The notes under the pieces were generated by a model. That model ran no database searches and was not told the DNA's origin. It saw only the letters and a list, made by a program, of their open reading frames with translations. A program made the translations under genes and the position numbers. From an uncultured Prevotella sp. (GTDB lineage Bacteria; Bacteroidota; Bacteroidia; Bacteroidales; Bacteroidaceae), in contig ONBG01000001.1 in assembly GCA_900316015.1 (NCBI GenBank), forward strand, positions 186,001 to 250,000: 64,000 nucleotides of DNA, written 5' to 3'. Shown in pieces: positions 42,670 to 52,551 of this stretch; the first letter of the stretch is position 1, and each line of letters starts with the position of its first letter.

Positions 42670-44568
42670 GATCTTGATCCTGCTACCGTCAAGAATGATC
42701 TCTTCTTCCTCTATGAGATACCGCAGAGCCTTTTGAATATCAGCTTCAGGCAGATGGAGCTGGTGCAATTCCATGATCGGATGTAGTTCTCCGTCTCCCA
42801 AGAGGTGAAGGAGGACTTCCTTTGTCTTCTTAAAAGTCTCTGGCGCGATGTGGTCATTGGAAGGGGCAAGGCAGACATCGCATCGTCCGCATTCATGCAT
42901 CGTCTTTTCACCAAAATATCTCAGCAATTGACGGCTTCTGCATATCGTATTGCACGTGGCGTATTGCTCCATGGCATTGATACGTTGGCAGAATTGTTCT
43001 TTTCTTTCCTCGTAAACTTCTTTAGGAATGAGCACCCTTTCTGTGTCTTCCCTGTTTTGTGTGTAAGTGATATAGGGCGTTTTTCGTCGTGGGATGAAGT
43101 TGACGATATGCCGTTGACTAAGAGATTTCAGAATGAGATATACTTGCTGTGATGTCAGTTGTGCCTGTTGTGCGATCAATCCTTCGTCGATATAGCAGTA
43201 GTCCGTGAATAGCCCACCATAGCAACGGAGCAAGGCTGTGATAACAGCTTCTTCCTTAGGGGTAGTTTCCTGTAACTTGTATAGTTCATTCCTGCCTAAT
43301 AGAAACATCAGGCGGGCACTGGCATCTGGATCCATCTCATAATGGATGTATCCAGATCTTTCCAATATTTTTAGTGCTGCATCAGTCTGGACAGGGAAAT
43401 GCTTGAATGTCCTGCAGAATTTATCAATGTCGAATTCAAAGGTATGTCCGTAGCCGCTACCTACTCCGATCTGATAGAAATAGGCGAGATGTTCATATAC
43501 TTGGCGGATCATCGACTTTTCTGGGAAGGTATCTGCAATCCTTCTTTCCAACTTTCTGTGGTCACTATTGTTGTATAATAAGATAGCATAGGCATCATTG
43601 CCGTCTCTTCCGGCCCGTCCTGCTTCCTGGAAATAGGCCTCAATCGAATCAGGACAATCGATATGGACTACTACCCTCACGTCAGGCTTGTCTATTCCCA
43701 TGCCAAAAGCATTGGTTGCAACCATCACTTGCGTGCGGTCCTCTTGCCAGTCTTTCTGCCTTTGGTCTTTGATCGAAGGCTCTAAGCCTGCATGGTAGAA
43801 AGTGGCATTGATCTGGTGGTCGCAGAGATAGGTAGCTATCTCTTTCGCACGTCGTCGGCTGCGCACGTAGACGATAGCGCTCTCCTGGGTATCCCGAAGG
43901 ATGTGAAGAAGTTCTTGCGCCTTATCCAGCGTATGACTGACGATATAGGCAAGGTTCTTTCTTCTGAAACTCATCCTGAAGACATTCTTCTTGGAAAATC
44001 CCAGGCGGTCTTGAATATCATCAACGACTGTGGGAGTCGCCGTCGCCGTAAGTGCTAATATGGGAACCTCAGGCTTCAGTTTCCTGATATCGGCAATTTG
44101 CAAGTAGGAGGGACGGAAATCATATCCCCATTGACTGATACAATGGGCTTCATCAACGGTGATGAAGCTCACTTTCATGTGTCTGAACTTGGTGACGAAA
44201 AGCTCGGACGATAGCCTTTCAGGTGAAACATATAGGATCTTAACTCCCCCAAAGATACTGTTCTCCAAGGTGGTAATGATCTCCTGCCTTGACATGCCAG
44301 AATAAATAGCAGAAGCAAGTATCCCTTTCTTCCGGAGATGCATGACCTGGTCTTTCATCAAGGCAATTAGGGGCGTGATAACGATGCACACTCCATCCTG
44401 AGCAAGGGCAGGAACCTGGAATGTGATGGATTTTCCTCCTCCTGTGGGCATTAATCCCAAGGTATCACGACCTTCCCCGATGCTTTCAATGATCTGTCTC
44501 TGGATACCTCTAAAATCCTCATATCCCCAATAGGTATGTAGTATCTTGAGATATTGGTCTTCATTCAT
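42661..44568 (-). CDS. recQ: RecQ-type ATP-dependent DNA helicase
   Basis: 635 residues. 3'-5' helicase with Walker A 'GLMPTGGGKSITFQVPALA' (about 39-57), DEAH box in 'FITVDEAHCISQWGYDFRPS', 'ALTATATPTVVDDI', 'VATNAFGMGIDKPDVRVVVH' and the arginine-finger motif 'YFQEAGRAGRDGND'. The zinc subdomain has four Cys ('CNTICRSRQLLRYFGE' and 'HECGRCDVC'). There is no HRDC domain at the C-terminus. It starts inside the last codons of recJ, overlapping by 8 bases, so the two recombination enzymes form one unit. Confidence 0.94.
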   Translation of the reverse strand: MNEDQYLKILHTYWGYEDFRGIQRQIIESIGEGRDTLGLMPTGGGKSITFQVPALAQDGVCIVITPLIALMKDQVMHLRKKGILASAIYSGMSRQEIITTLENSIFGGVKILYVSPERLSSELFVTKFRHMKVSFITVDEAHCISQWGYDFRPSYLQIADIRKLKPEVPILALTATATPTVVDDIQDRLGFSKKNVFRMSFRRKNLAYIVSHTLDKAQELLHILRDTQESAIVYVRSRRRAKEIATYLCDHQINATFYHAGLEPSIKDQRQKDWQEDRTQVMVATNAFGMGIDKPDVRVVVHIDCPDSIEAYFQEAGRAGRDGNDAYAILLYNNSDHRKLERRIADTFPEKSMIRQVYEHLAYFYQIGVGSGYGHTFEFDIDKFCRTFKHFPVQTDAALKILERSGYIHYEMDPDASARLMFLLGRNELYKLQETTPKEEAVITALLRCYGGLFTDYCYIDEGLIAQQAQLTSQQVYLILKSLSQRHIVNFIPRRKTPYITYTQNREDTERVLIPKEVYEERKEQFCQRINAMEQYATCNTICRSRQLLRYFGEKTMHECGRCDVCLAPSNDHIAPETFKKTKEVLLHLLGDGELHPIMELHQLHLPEADIQKALRYLIEEEEIILDGSRIKIKN

Positions 44569-46309
44569 CGTCCTTTAGTTCTTCTTCCTCTTCTTCTGCT
44601 GGTCGGATATCTTCTATTTGCAGTTGGATGGCATTGTGCTTGAAAACATTATCTTCTATTGTATATACAATGTCGAAACTGCGTTTTGACTTGATGTACC
44701 TTGCAGAAGCACTTTGACCGAAAGCAATGCCATTGACCACGCTGCTTGACTTTGAGTCTACTAATTCCAACTTGATATGCTCTTGTTCTCTGCCAACTAC
44801 CTTGCTAGTACCATAGTCGTAAACGCCTACGGTGCAAAAGAGTGGTTTCTGGTTACCGGGACCAAAAGGAGAGAAACGCTTGAGGTCGTTGTGAAGCTTC
44901 TTGGTGATGTCCTTGAAGTCGATCACAGTATCGATGTTTAGGTTGGCTTCAATTTGTTCTGGATGGATATGCTCCTCTACATATTGCTGGAAACGTTTGC
45001 GGAACTCCTTTAAGTCTGCCCATCGGAGCGTCAGTCCTGCAGCATAAGTGTGACCACCGAAATTCAGCAACAGATCCCTGCAGCTTTTGATAGCGGAATA
45101 GACATCAAATCCAGTAACGCTTCTTGCTGAGCCGGTGGCAAGATCTCCGTCCCTTGTCAGGACGACAGTAGGGCGGAAATAGATCTCCGTCAATCGGGAT
45201 GCTACGATACCGATGACTCCTTTCTTCCAGTTCTCGTCATAGAGTACAATGCTAGACTGATGTTGCTGGCTTTCCAGCTTAGCGACAATCTGGTTTGCCT
45301 CCTCTGTCATTTGTTTGTCTATGTCTTTGCGCTGTTCGTTGTATTCGTTGATGTGTTTTGCTTCTTTCAAAGCTGTGCTATAATCTTTTTCCACGAGCAA
45401 GTCAACACTTTCCTTGCCATTTTCCATCCGTCCTGTAGCATTGATCCTCGGTCCAATTTTGAAGACGATGTCACTCATGGATATTTCCCTGCCACTCAAT
45501 CCGCAGATATCAATGATGGCTTTCAATCCAATGCTCGGGTTTTGGTTGAGTTGCTTCAGTCCGTGGAAAGCTAAGATCCTGTTTTCATCCACGACAGGTA
45601 CAATATCTGCAGCTATGCTTACCGCACAGAAATCAAGCAAAGGAATGAGGCGTGAGAACGGAATCCCGTTGTTTTTGGCAAAAGCCTGCATGAACTTAAA
45701 TCCTACGCCACACCCGCATAATTCCTTGAAAGGATACTTGTCGTCTTCCCGTTTAGGATTCAGGATGGCGACAGCATGAGGAACCTCCTCATCAGGGACA
45801 TGATGGTCGCAGATGATGAAGTCTATTCCCAGAGACTTGGCATAGGCAATCTCTTTGATTGCCTTGATGCCGCAATCCAGAATAATAATTAATTTTACAC
45901 CCGTTTCCTTTGCATAATCTATTCCTTTTTTGCTCACCCCATATCCTTCGTCATATCGGTCAGGAATGTAATAGTCAATGTTGGAATAGAACTGTTGTAG
46001 GAACTTGTACACCAATGCGACAGCTGTACATCCGTCTACATCATAATCACCATATACCAAGATGCGCTCTTTGCGCCCCATCGCATCATTAAGCCGGTCC
46101 ACAGCGATATCCATGTCCTTCATCAGGAAGGGATTAATCAGGTCGGCTAATTGTGGGCGAAAGAAGCGTTTAGCAGCCGATTCGGTGGTGATGCCACGAC
46201 GGATTAACAGATGGGCAAGGATCGGACTGATATTCAGCTTCTCCCCCAGCTCCTTAGCTGCTTGTCTTTCTTCTGGTGTAGGTGGTTCGTAATTCCATTT
46301 GAAATGCAT
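44561..46309 (-). CDS. recJ: Single-stranded-DNA-specific exonuclease RecJ
   Basis: 582 residues, a 5'-3' ssDNA exonuclease of recombination and mismatch repair, in the DHH phosphoesterase family. Catalytic motifs: 'ILVYGDYDVDGCTAVALVYK' (about 83-102), 'IILDCGIKA', 'DFIICDHHVPDEE' (DHH) and 'CGVGFKFMQA'; the DHHA1 part carries 'LLNFGGHTYAAGLTL' and an OB-like C-terminus ends in an acidic EEEEEELKDDE tail. Promoter at 46374-46381. Overlaps recQ by 8 bases. Confidence 0.95.
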   Translation of the reverse strand: MHFKWNYEPPTPEERQAAKELGEKLNISPILAHLLIRRGITTESAAKRFFRPQLADLINPFLMKDMDIAVDRLNDAMGRKERILVYGDYDVDGCTAVALVYKFLQQFYSNIDYYIPDRYDEGYGVSKKGIDYAKETGVKLIIILDCGIKAIKEIAYAKSLGIDFIICDHHVPDEEVPHAVAILNPKREDDKYPFKELCGCGVGFKFMQAFAKNNGIPFSRLIPLLDFCAVSIAADIVPVVDENRILAFHGLKQLNQNPSIGLKAIIDICGLSGREISMSDIVFKIGPRINATGRMENGKESVDLLVEKDYSTALKEAKHINEYNEQRKDIDKQMTEEANQIVAKLESQQHQSSIVLYDENWKKGVIGIVASRLTEIYFRPTVVLTRDGDLATGSARSVTGFDVYSAIKSCRDLLLNFGGHTYAAGLTLRWADLKEFRKRFQQYVEEHIHPEQIEANLNIDTVIDFKDITKKLHNDLKRFSPFGPGNQKPLFCTVGVYDYGTSKVVGREQEHIKLELVDSKSSSVVNGIAFGQSASARYIKSKRSFDIVYTIEDNVFKHNAIQLQIEDIRPAEEEEEELKDDE

Positions 46310-46373
46310 TTATATTGTTTTTATTTTATTCTCTTTCTGGCGGATGCAAATGATGTTGCATATAATCCGCGCC

Positions 46374-46381
46374 CAAAGATA
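46374..46381 (-). promoter_or_regulatory. -7 promoter box for recJ-recQ
   Basis: Minus strand TATCTTTG, 64 bases before the recJ ATG. The 226-bp gap up to the C1 peptidase holds this box and the terminator at 46485. Confidence 0.65.
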
Positions 46382-46484
46382 CAAAAATAATATGAGAATG
46401 ACGAAGGAATTACTTGAAATAAATCTTAATGTAGCTGCCGGCGTTCTCAAAAAGGTCAAGTTGTGGTAGTTCTTGTCCACGAAA

Positions 46485-46513
46485 AAACGCAGGTTCTTAG
46501 AGAGCCTGCGTTT
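46485..46513 (-). terminator. Terminator after the C1 peptidase
   Basis: Perfect 9-bp stem AAACGCAGG (46485-46493) / CCTGCGTTT (46505-46513). On the minus strand it is followed by TTT, closing the unit from trmD to the C1 peptidase. Confidence 0.8.
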
Positions 46514-46535
46514 CTATTTTTTTCTCATGAGGGAC

Positions 46536-47774
46536 TTAGATCCCGAGTTTCTTGCGGATATCCTTGGGGACAGCATTCTTATTGACCATGAAGTCCATTG
46601 TGTTGGCTGCAATGAAAGCCTTGGTCATATACCAGATACCTTTGTAGTCTCCTGTTTCTCCCCAGGAATTCTTTACCATATAGTATTCCTTGCCATTTTG
46701 ATCCTTGGCAATGCCGTAGATATGCATCCCGTGATCGTCGGTCAGTTCCCAGTCATCGAAGCGCTCCTGACGCTGTTTCTGAGTAGGGGTGATCTCTGGT
46801 GCTTTGCATCCTAAGGAATCGAGCTTGTTGGTTTTCTCCGTACGGCTCAGTTTCAGCCAGTGAGCCATGTCGCTACCCGCGAGACTTGGCATTTTCTTTT
46901 TGTCATACGCATAAGCAAGTCCTTGACGGGTGAACCCTTCTTCAGATACGTCACCGCCCCAAGCAATCGTATAACCTTGCTCGATGGCATAGTCGATAAT
47001 GCGCATCATGTCTTCCATAGGCACGTTCCAAGACAGAGAATTCCGCCAGTTGTCCTGTACTTCGACAGCAAATGCTGTCCAGAAAGGATGATGAGTATAA
47101 CTGGTAAAGCTTACATAGTCGTTGTCCCAGTCGATGCCAAAGCTGGCAGCATAGGATTTCGGCGTATAGGTCTTGCCTTGATAAGTAAAGGTTTCTGGGC
47201 ATTTACCTAAGTAAGCATCAAGAATGCCTTGCAACCCAACCTTCCACTGTCCGGACAACTTCTGGGCTTTGTTTCTTGCAACGGCACCCACATAAGGCTC
47301 CATGACACTGAAGAACTCGTTGAAATTGTTCAAAGAATCTCCGTACAAGCTACCTGGTGCGGGCATGGCGGTCTCTGGACAGATGCCGTAGTGCTGGATG
47401 CAGTACAAGGGATCATAGGCACTGCCACCTTGGGAGAACTGGCAGTCTCCATGGAGGCGTACCACTTGAATGGCTCTATCCATGTAGGTCTTGTTGGCAA
47501 CAAAAGCCTCACAAAGATCCACGGTCTTCCCAGTCTTCTTCAAGATCTCGCTTTCAAAGAACGAAAGGGTAGAGTAGTCCCAGCAGGTACCACTGCGACT
47601 TTGGTTCTTGACACTTGTGATAGGGTTGGCCTTCACTGTTGTGAAAATAGGCTTGTTTGCATTTTTCTTTTCCTCTTTCTGGGTCTTAGGATCCTGAGGA
47701 TTGCTTTTCTGTGGTTGTGCATTAACACTGATGGTCATCAGTGCGCATAATGCCAAGACAAATACTTTTTTCAT
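46536..47774 (-). CDS. Secreted C1 family cysteine aminopeptidase (PepC/bleomycin hydrolase-like)
   Basis: 412 residues. After a signal peptide (1-about 20) and a charged Lys-rich spacer comes a papain-fold domain of the C1B type: catalytic Cys 64 in 'NQSRSGTCWDYSTLSFFESE', His in 'TDDHGMHIYGIAKD' and Asn in 'YYMVKNSWGETGDYKG'. Cytosolic PepC lacks a signal peptide, so this is the exported Bacteroidetes form, acting on peptides in the periplasm. It follows the M24 peptidase gene by 33 bases and ends at the terminator at 46485. Confidence 0.92.
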   Translation of the reverse strand: MKKVFVLALCALMTISVNAQPQKSNPQDPKTQKEEKKNANKPIFTTVKANPITSVKNQSRSGTCWDYSTLSFFESEILKKTGKTVDLCEAFVANKTYMDRAIQVVRLHGDCQFSQGGSAYDPLYCIQHYGICPETAMPAPGSLYGDSLNNFNEFFSVMEPYVGAVARNKAQKLSGQWKVGLQGILDAYLGKCPETFTYQGKTYTPKSYAASFGIDWDNDYVSFTSYTHHPFWTAFAVEVQDNWRNSLSWNVPMEDMMRIIDYAIEQGYTIAWGGDVSEEGFTRQGLAYAYDKKKMPSLAGSDMAHWLKLSRTEKTNKLDSLGCKAPEITPTQKQRQERFDDWELTDDHGMHIYGIAKDQNGKEYYMVKNSWGETGDYKGIWYMTKAFIAANTMDFMVNKNAVPKDIRKKLGI

Positions 47775-47807
47775 TCTTACTAAATTTTTCCTTCTATTGA
47801 TTAATGA

Positions 47808-49208
47808 TTAATGATTTGCCATGAATTCTTCTACGTCTTTGGGATGATAAGGGATACGGTCCTTTCCCAAGAAGCGACAACCGTCCTTGGTAATCAGGAC
47901 ATCATCCTCTATGCGGATACCTCCAAAGTCCTTGTAAGTCTCCAACTTATCAAAGTTGATGAATTCCTTGCAATGCCCACTGGCCTTCCAGTCGTCGATC
48001 AAAGCCGGGATGAAATAAATGCCTGGCTCGTCGGTAACGACAAAGCCTTCCTGCAGACGTCGTCCCATACGTAGGCAATTGGTACCAAACTGATCAAGGA
48101 TGGGGCGTACCTCTTCGTCAAAACCGACATTGATCTGGTCGAGTGACTCCATGTCATGTACGTCCATTCCCATCATGTGACCGAGTCCATGAACCATGAA
48201 CATCGCATGTGCACCAGCTCGGACTGCTTCATCTGTGTCGCCTTTCATCAGACCGATTTCTTTCAGCTTCTCCGTCATCAGGCGGCAGACCCCAAAGTGG
48301 ACGTCCATCCATTTTACGCCTGGTTTTGCTACTTCCAGTGCATAGTCGTGACATGCCTCCACAATAGAATAGATCTCTAATTGACGTTGGGTAAACTTGC
48401 CACTAACTGGCATGGTACGTGTGTTGTCGGAGCAATAGTTCTCTAAGGTTTCAGCACCTGCGTCGCAAAGGGCTAGCCGACCCGCCTCCAACTTGTTCAT
48501 GGATGGACTGCCATGCTGGATTTCTCCATGCTGTGTGAAAATGGTAGGGAAGCTGACCATTGCACCATAACTTTCAGCAATGCCTGTCAGTTGTCCACCG
48601 ATGTACTTCTCTGTCACACCGGGCTTGACAAGGCGCATCGCTGTCGTATGCATCTTATAACCGATAACGGCAGCACGTTCCAACTCTTCAATTTCCAAAG
48701 GCGTTTTGGTTGAACGCATCTTCACTACTGCCTGGATCAGGTCCATGCTGGCTGATTCCTTTTGTTGGTTGGGATGGATACCTAACAGGTCGAAGATTTG
48801 CAATTTGATATCAGCCCGGTAGGGGGGCAAGAAATGGATCCTGCGCTTGAGGCGCATGGCATCGTTGCAGATCGTCTTCAACGTCTTCATGGGAGCCGCA
48901 TGTTCAACGCCTACTTCTTCGGCCATGTCCTGTACGCTGTGGGTAGAACCATACCAGACGATATCTTCGATGTCAATATCATCGCCCACAAGGGTCTCCG
49001 TGTTATTGTCTATGTCAATGACACCGACCAACCCGTCTCTTTGCTGACCAAAATAATAAAGGAAAGAAGAGTCCTGCCGGAAAGGATAATATCCGTTATT
49101 CGGGAAATTTGCAGGTGAGTTGTTATTACCGAATAACAAAATGACACCGTCTTTTACAAGTTTCTTCAACTCGGCGCGACGGTCAACGTAGGTCTTTTTA
49201 TCAAACAT
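47808..49208 (-). CDS. pepP: M24 family Xaa-Pro aminopeptidase
   Basis: 466 residues. It releases an N-terminal residue preceding proline. An N-terminal creatinase-like domain ('LLFGNNNSPANFPNNGYYPF') precedes the pita-bread domain with five metal ligands: 'ALCDAGAETLENYCSDNTRT' (two Asp), 'VHGLGHMMGMDVHD' (His), 'VVTDEPGIYF' (Glu) and 'GIRIEDDVLIT' (Glu). No signal peptide, so cytosolic. Lies 12 bases after DUF805 and 33 before the C1 peptidase. Confidence 0.93.
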   Translation of the reverse strand: MFDKKTYVDRRAELKKLVKDGVILLFGNNNSPANFPNNGYYPFRQDSSFLYYFGQQRDGLVGVIDIDNNTETLVGDDIDIEDIVWYGSTHSVQDMAEEVGVEHAAPMKTLKTICNDAMRLKRRIHFLPPYRADIKLQIFDLLGIHPNQQKESASMDLIQAVVKMRSTKTPLEIEELERAAVIGYKMHTTAMRLVKPGVTEKYIGGQLTGIAESYGAMVSFPTIFTQHGEIQHGSPSMNKLEAGRLALCDAGAETLENYCSDNTRTMPVSGKFTQRQLEIYSIVEACHDYALEVAKPGVKWMDVHFGVCRLMTEKLKEIGLMKGDTDEAVRAGAHAMFMVHGLGHMMGMDVHDMESLDQINVGFDEEVRPILDQFGTNCLRMGRRLQEGFVVTDEPGIYFIPALIDDWKASGHCKEFINFDKLETYKDFGGIRIEDDVLITKDGCRFLGKDRIPYHPKDVEEFMANH

Positions 49209-49220
49209 AATTCTTAGGTA

Positions 49221-49739
49221 TTAATTATTATATTCATATTTTGGAGACTCACCATACTTGTTGGGTTCTGGCTTCCCATCCATGATACAAAAGATGATGG
49301 TGATGATGGATGAGATAACGGATATGGCAATGAGTGTAACGCTAATAGGATCCGTGAACATTTTAATCTGATCACTCGGATTGGCGTTGATGCTCATCGT
49401 AGCTTCATAGATTCCACTGAGATAGATATATATAAGGAATACAATGGAAGATATCCAACTCACGATGACCCACCATTGACTATGCCCGCCATCATGAAGC
49501 CGCCGAATGGTTGCTGACAACGCGAAGAACGATAATAGCTCCGTTATGATTTCTGAAGGGTAAGCCTGCATGAACAAAGAAAGGATGAACTGAATGATCA
49601 TGATGCATATTTGGAATGCCAACATAAACCACCAGAACTCTGAACGGCGTGAGCGTCCTTTGAAATCGGTCAAGCGGCGACAGGCTAATCGGATAGCCTC
49701 GGTCAAGCCTAATGAAGGCTTAGATGTTAATGTACTCAT
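49221..49739 (-). CDS. DUF805 membrane protein
   Basis: 172 residues with four hydrophobic segments. The family marks are 'FKGRSRRSEFWWFMLAFQI' at the entry of the first helix and 'FALSATIRRLHDGGHSQWW' between helices, both typical of DUF805 (YhaH/YhaI-like). Inner-membrane; function unknown. Co-oriented with trmD (43 bases upstream) and pepP (12 bases downstream). Confidence 0.85.
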   Translation of the reverse strand: MSTLTSKPSLGLTEAIRLACRRLTDFKGRSRRSEFWWFMLAFQICIMIIQFILSLFMQAYPSEIITELLSFFALSATIRRLHDGGHSQWWVIVSWISSIVFLIYIYLSGIYEATMSINANPSDQIKMFTDPISVTLIAISVISSIITIIFCIMDGKPEPNKYGESPKYEYNN

Positions 49740-49782
49740 AAATATTATATTTTGTGGTTGATAATGAATGCAATTCCTTGTT

Positions 49783-50463
49783 CTACTTTCTTTTTAGGAG
49801 ATCAGGACGCAGCCGTTGGGTCCTCTCATAGCTTTGCTCCATTTCCCAGTCTTTGATCTTTGCCTCGTTGCCACTGAGCAGGATCTCCGGAACCTTCCAT
49901 CCTTTGTAGTCGGCGGGACGAGTATAGATGGGTGCAGAGAGCATGTCGTCTTGGAAACAGTCGGAGAGGGCACTTTGGTCATCACTGATGACTCCCGGCA
50001 CAATCCTGACAATGGCATCAGCCATCACAGCAGCAGCAAGCTCCCCACCTGTCAGGACATAGTCGCCAATGGATATCTCCCGAGTGATGAGATGGTCGCG
50101 AATGCGTTGGTCAATACCCTTGTAGTGCCCGCATAGGATGATCAGGTTTTTCTTTAGGGAGAGGTCATTCGCCACATGCTGGTTGAAGGGCTCTCCATCC
50201 GGTGACGTGAAGATGACTTCATCGTAGTCTCTTTCCGCTTTCAGAGCTGAGATACAACGGTCAATGGGCTCACATTGCATGACCATGCCTGCGAATCCCC
50301 CATAAGGATAATCGTCCACGCGTCTCCATTTGTCCAGCGTATAGTCCCTAAGGTTATGGAGATGTATCTCTGCTAATCCTTTTTTCTGCGCACGTGCTAA
50401 GATGGATTCGTTGACAAATCCTTCTAACATCTCTGGCAATACTGTTATGATATCTATTCTCAT
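49783..50463 (-). CDS. trmD: tRNA (guanine-N1-)-methyltransferase TrmD
   Basis: 226 residues. It methylates G37 of tRNAs with SAM, preventing +1 frameshifts. SPOUT knot motifs: '[16 protein letters not shown]' (a variant of GGGAGMV), '[12 protein letters not shown]' and '[20 protein letters not shown]', with 'RIVPGVI' following. The usual trmD neighbours rpsP, rimM and rplS are absent. The -7 box (50471-50478) ends only 7 bases before the ATG, so the mRNA should be nearly leaderless. Confidence 0.95.
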   Translation of the reverse strand: MRIDIITVLPEMLEGFVNESILARAQKKGLAEIHLHNLRDYTLDKWRRVDDYPYGGFAGMVMQCEPIDRCISALKAERDYDEVIFTSPDGEPFNQHVANDLSLKKNLIILCGHYKGIDQRIRDHLITREISIGDYVLTGGELAAAVMADAIVRIVPGVISDDQSALSDCFQDDMLSAPIYTRPADYKGWKVPEILLSGNEAKIKDWEMEQSYERTQRLRPDLLKRK

Positions 50464-50470
50464 GTGTTTA

Positions 50471-50478
50471 CAAAGGTA
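50471..50478 (-). promoter_or_regulatory. -7 promoter box for trmD
   Basis: Minus strand TACCTTTG, with only TAAACAC between it and the ATG at 50463. The predicted leader is at most a few bases. Confidence 0.65.
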
Positions 50479-50516
50479 ATCATATTATTTAAATGCCACA
50501 AGTAATTGCCAAAAAT

Positions 50517-52535
50517 TCATTCGAATAAGCTCCTTTCTTTTTCTTCCACTGTGGCAGAATCCTTTCCGAACCGCTCAATGAAGTCGTCTTCCGACAAGAT
50601 GGGAATATGTAATTCTTGGGCTTTCTTGTTCTTTCCTGAGGTAGAGGCAATATCGTTGTTGATCAAGAAGCTGGTCTGTTTGCTGACACTGCCGGTTACC
50701 TTGCCGCCTTGACTTTCGATATAGGCCTTGAGTTCATTGCGGTTTTTGTAACGATGCACATCGCCTGTGATGACAAAGGTCATGTCCTTGCAACGCCCTT
50801 CCATGTCCATAGTCGAGGCTTGAATGACCTGTACTTCCTTAAGCAGGTTGTCTACCCTGCGCCGGTTCTCTTCTTCTTGGAACCACCTGATGAAGGAGGC
50901 TGACTTCTCTGGACCGATTCCAGGTATGCTGGAGAAGACATCTGTGCTTCCTGCCTCTTCTGCACGTTGGATCAGTGTTGTGAAGGGGTAGGCTGACAGG
51001 AGACGCTTGCAAACGTCAGTCCCACATAAGGGGATACTCAGGGCATACAGGAACTTTTTTGCTTCCACCTGGCGAGATTTCTCGATGGAACGCATCATGT
51101 TACTTGTCGATTTTTCTCCGAATCCATCTAAGGATGCCATCTGGACAGCATGGTCGCGAAGGTGGTACAGGTCGGCATACTCACTCACCCATCCCAAGTT
51201 GATGAATCGGGAGAGCGTCTGTTCAGAGATGCCATCGATGTCCAGGCCTTCTTTCGATACGAAACGCGCAAATTTCTTCAATTGCTTGGCAGGACAAGAT
51301 GCATTGGTACAGTGAAGGGTCTTCGTGCCACTGCTTTCACTGGTCACGACCTGCGTTGGTTCACCACAGACTGGGCAATGGCCAGGGATATCTAATACAC
51401 CGATGGCTTTGCTTACCTTGATGACTTTAGGAATGATCTTGTTGGCTTTGATGACAGACAGTTCTGTGCCTTTCCCACCGATGCCCAACCGTTCGCATTC
51501 GCTGATATTGCAGAGTGATGCCCGCTTGACGATTGTCCCCTCTAATTCTACGGGTTCAAAGACGGCCACAGGTGATATGGTGGAGGTGGCACATGACCAT
51601 TCGACGTGGTCCAATGTGGTTTGTGCGGATTCGTCTTGCCATTTGAAGGCATATCCTGCGCGTGTTGCATGATGCCCGGTGATGGAACCTGTGGAGGCAT
51701 AATCGGTATCATCGTATACGATCACCAGTCCGTCGACAGGATAGGGATTCTCGCGATGGGTGACCTTTTCCGTCCACCGGTCAACGACTGTGTTGATGTT
51801 TGCTAAGGTAGGGTTGTCAATACGCTCATGGTCGACAGGGTGAAACCCGTTTCTCAGGAGCCAGTCCATCCTTGCTCCCCACGAAAGAATTGCCTCGTCG
51901 GTATAGACCAAGGTAAAGGGAATCCACTGGATATGGCGCTGCTTGACCTCCTCTGCGTCCTTTAAGGTCAGAGATCCTGAAGCAAGGTTCCTGGGGTTGG
52001 CATAGTCCTCGTCGCTCTCCATGCGGAATTTCTCAAAGTCTTCATACGAGATAACGGCTTCGCCACGTATGACGACGTGGTCGTGGGAAGGGATTGTCTT
52101 CGGAATGCCCCCGATGGCGTGGGCCAATCGCGTGATATTCGTGCCGATATGCCCATTTCCCCGTGTCACAACCTTGGTTAGTTGTCCGTTGTCATAGGTA
52201 ACCACAAGGGTGAGACCATCCAGTTTCCAGGAAATCCAGATCGGCTTTCCTTCTGCCCATTTTGCCAAGTCTTCTGTTTTCTTGGTCTTTGCCAAGGACA
52301 AGGCAGGGAACTCATGTGGCTCTTTTTGCCCAGCGATATCATCCTGTGACACTTTGTTCGTAGGACTGCCGGGTAGCACGGTGCCCGTTTCCTTCTCCAA
52401 AGCTTTCAGCCGATCGAACAAGGCATCCCATTCATAGTCGGTCATGAGCTCCTGGCGCCCATTATAGTAAGCGTCCGATGCCTGGTTGAGCTGCTCAACC
52501 AAGCTCTCCATTCGTTTTATCTTGTCTTCTGTCAT
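50517..52535 (-). CDS. ligA: Divergent NAD-dependent DNA ligase (LigA family)
   Basis: 672 residues with the complete LigA order: domain Ia, adenylation domain with Lys 104 in WKLDG, OB fold, four-Cys zinc finger ('CPVCGEPTQ', 'CTNASCPAKQ'), helix-hairpin-helix repeats and a C-terminal BRCT ('DMTFVITGDVHRYKNRNELK'). By hand alignment with E. coli LigA many normally conserved residues differ: Glu113 is Ser 102, Asp138 is Asn 127 (RGNGHIG for RGDGTTG), Lys290 is Val 273, Arg208 is Thr 190, His23 is Asn 25 and Tyr35 is Trp 36, while Lys104, Glu159, Asp268 and Lys298 remain. It may be a second ligase with a special role, or a lineage-typical variant. The start at 52535 is set by the -7 box at 52552. 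Confidence 0.88.
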   Translation of the reverse strand: MTEDKIKRMESLVEQLNQASDAYYNGRQELMTDYEWDALFDRLKALEKETGTVLPGSPTNKVSQDDIAGQKEPHEFPALSLAKTKKTEDLAKWAEGKPIWISWKLDGLTLVVTYDNGQLTKVVTRGNGHIGTNITRLAHAIGGIPKTIPSHDHVVIRGEAVISYEDFEKFRMESDEDYANPRNLASGSLTLKDAEEVKQRHIQWIPFTLVYTDEAILSWGARMDWLLRNGFHPVDHERIDNPTLANINTVVDRWTEKVTHRENPYPVDGLVIVYDDTDYASTGSITGHHATRAGYAFKWQDESAQTTLDHVEWSCATSTISPVAVFEPVELEGTIVKRASLCNISECERLGIGGKGTELSVIKANKIIPKVIKVSKAIGVLDIPGHCPVCGEPTQVVTSESSGTKTLHCTNASCPAKQLKKFARFVSKEGLDIDGISEQTLSRFINLGWVSEYADLYHLRDHAVQMASLDGFGEKSTSNMMRSIEKSRQVEAKKFLYALSIPLCGTDVCKRLLSAYPFTTLIQRAEEAGSTDVFSSIPGIGPEKSASFIRWFQEEENRRRVDNLLKEVQVIQASTMDMEGRCKDMTFVITGDVHRYKNRNELKAYIESQGGKVTGSVSKQTSFLINNDIASTSGKNKKAQELHIPILSEDDFIERFGKDSATVEEKERSLFE

Positions 52536-52551
52536 AGGTCGCAATTTTATG

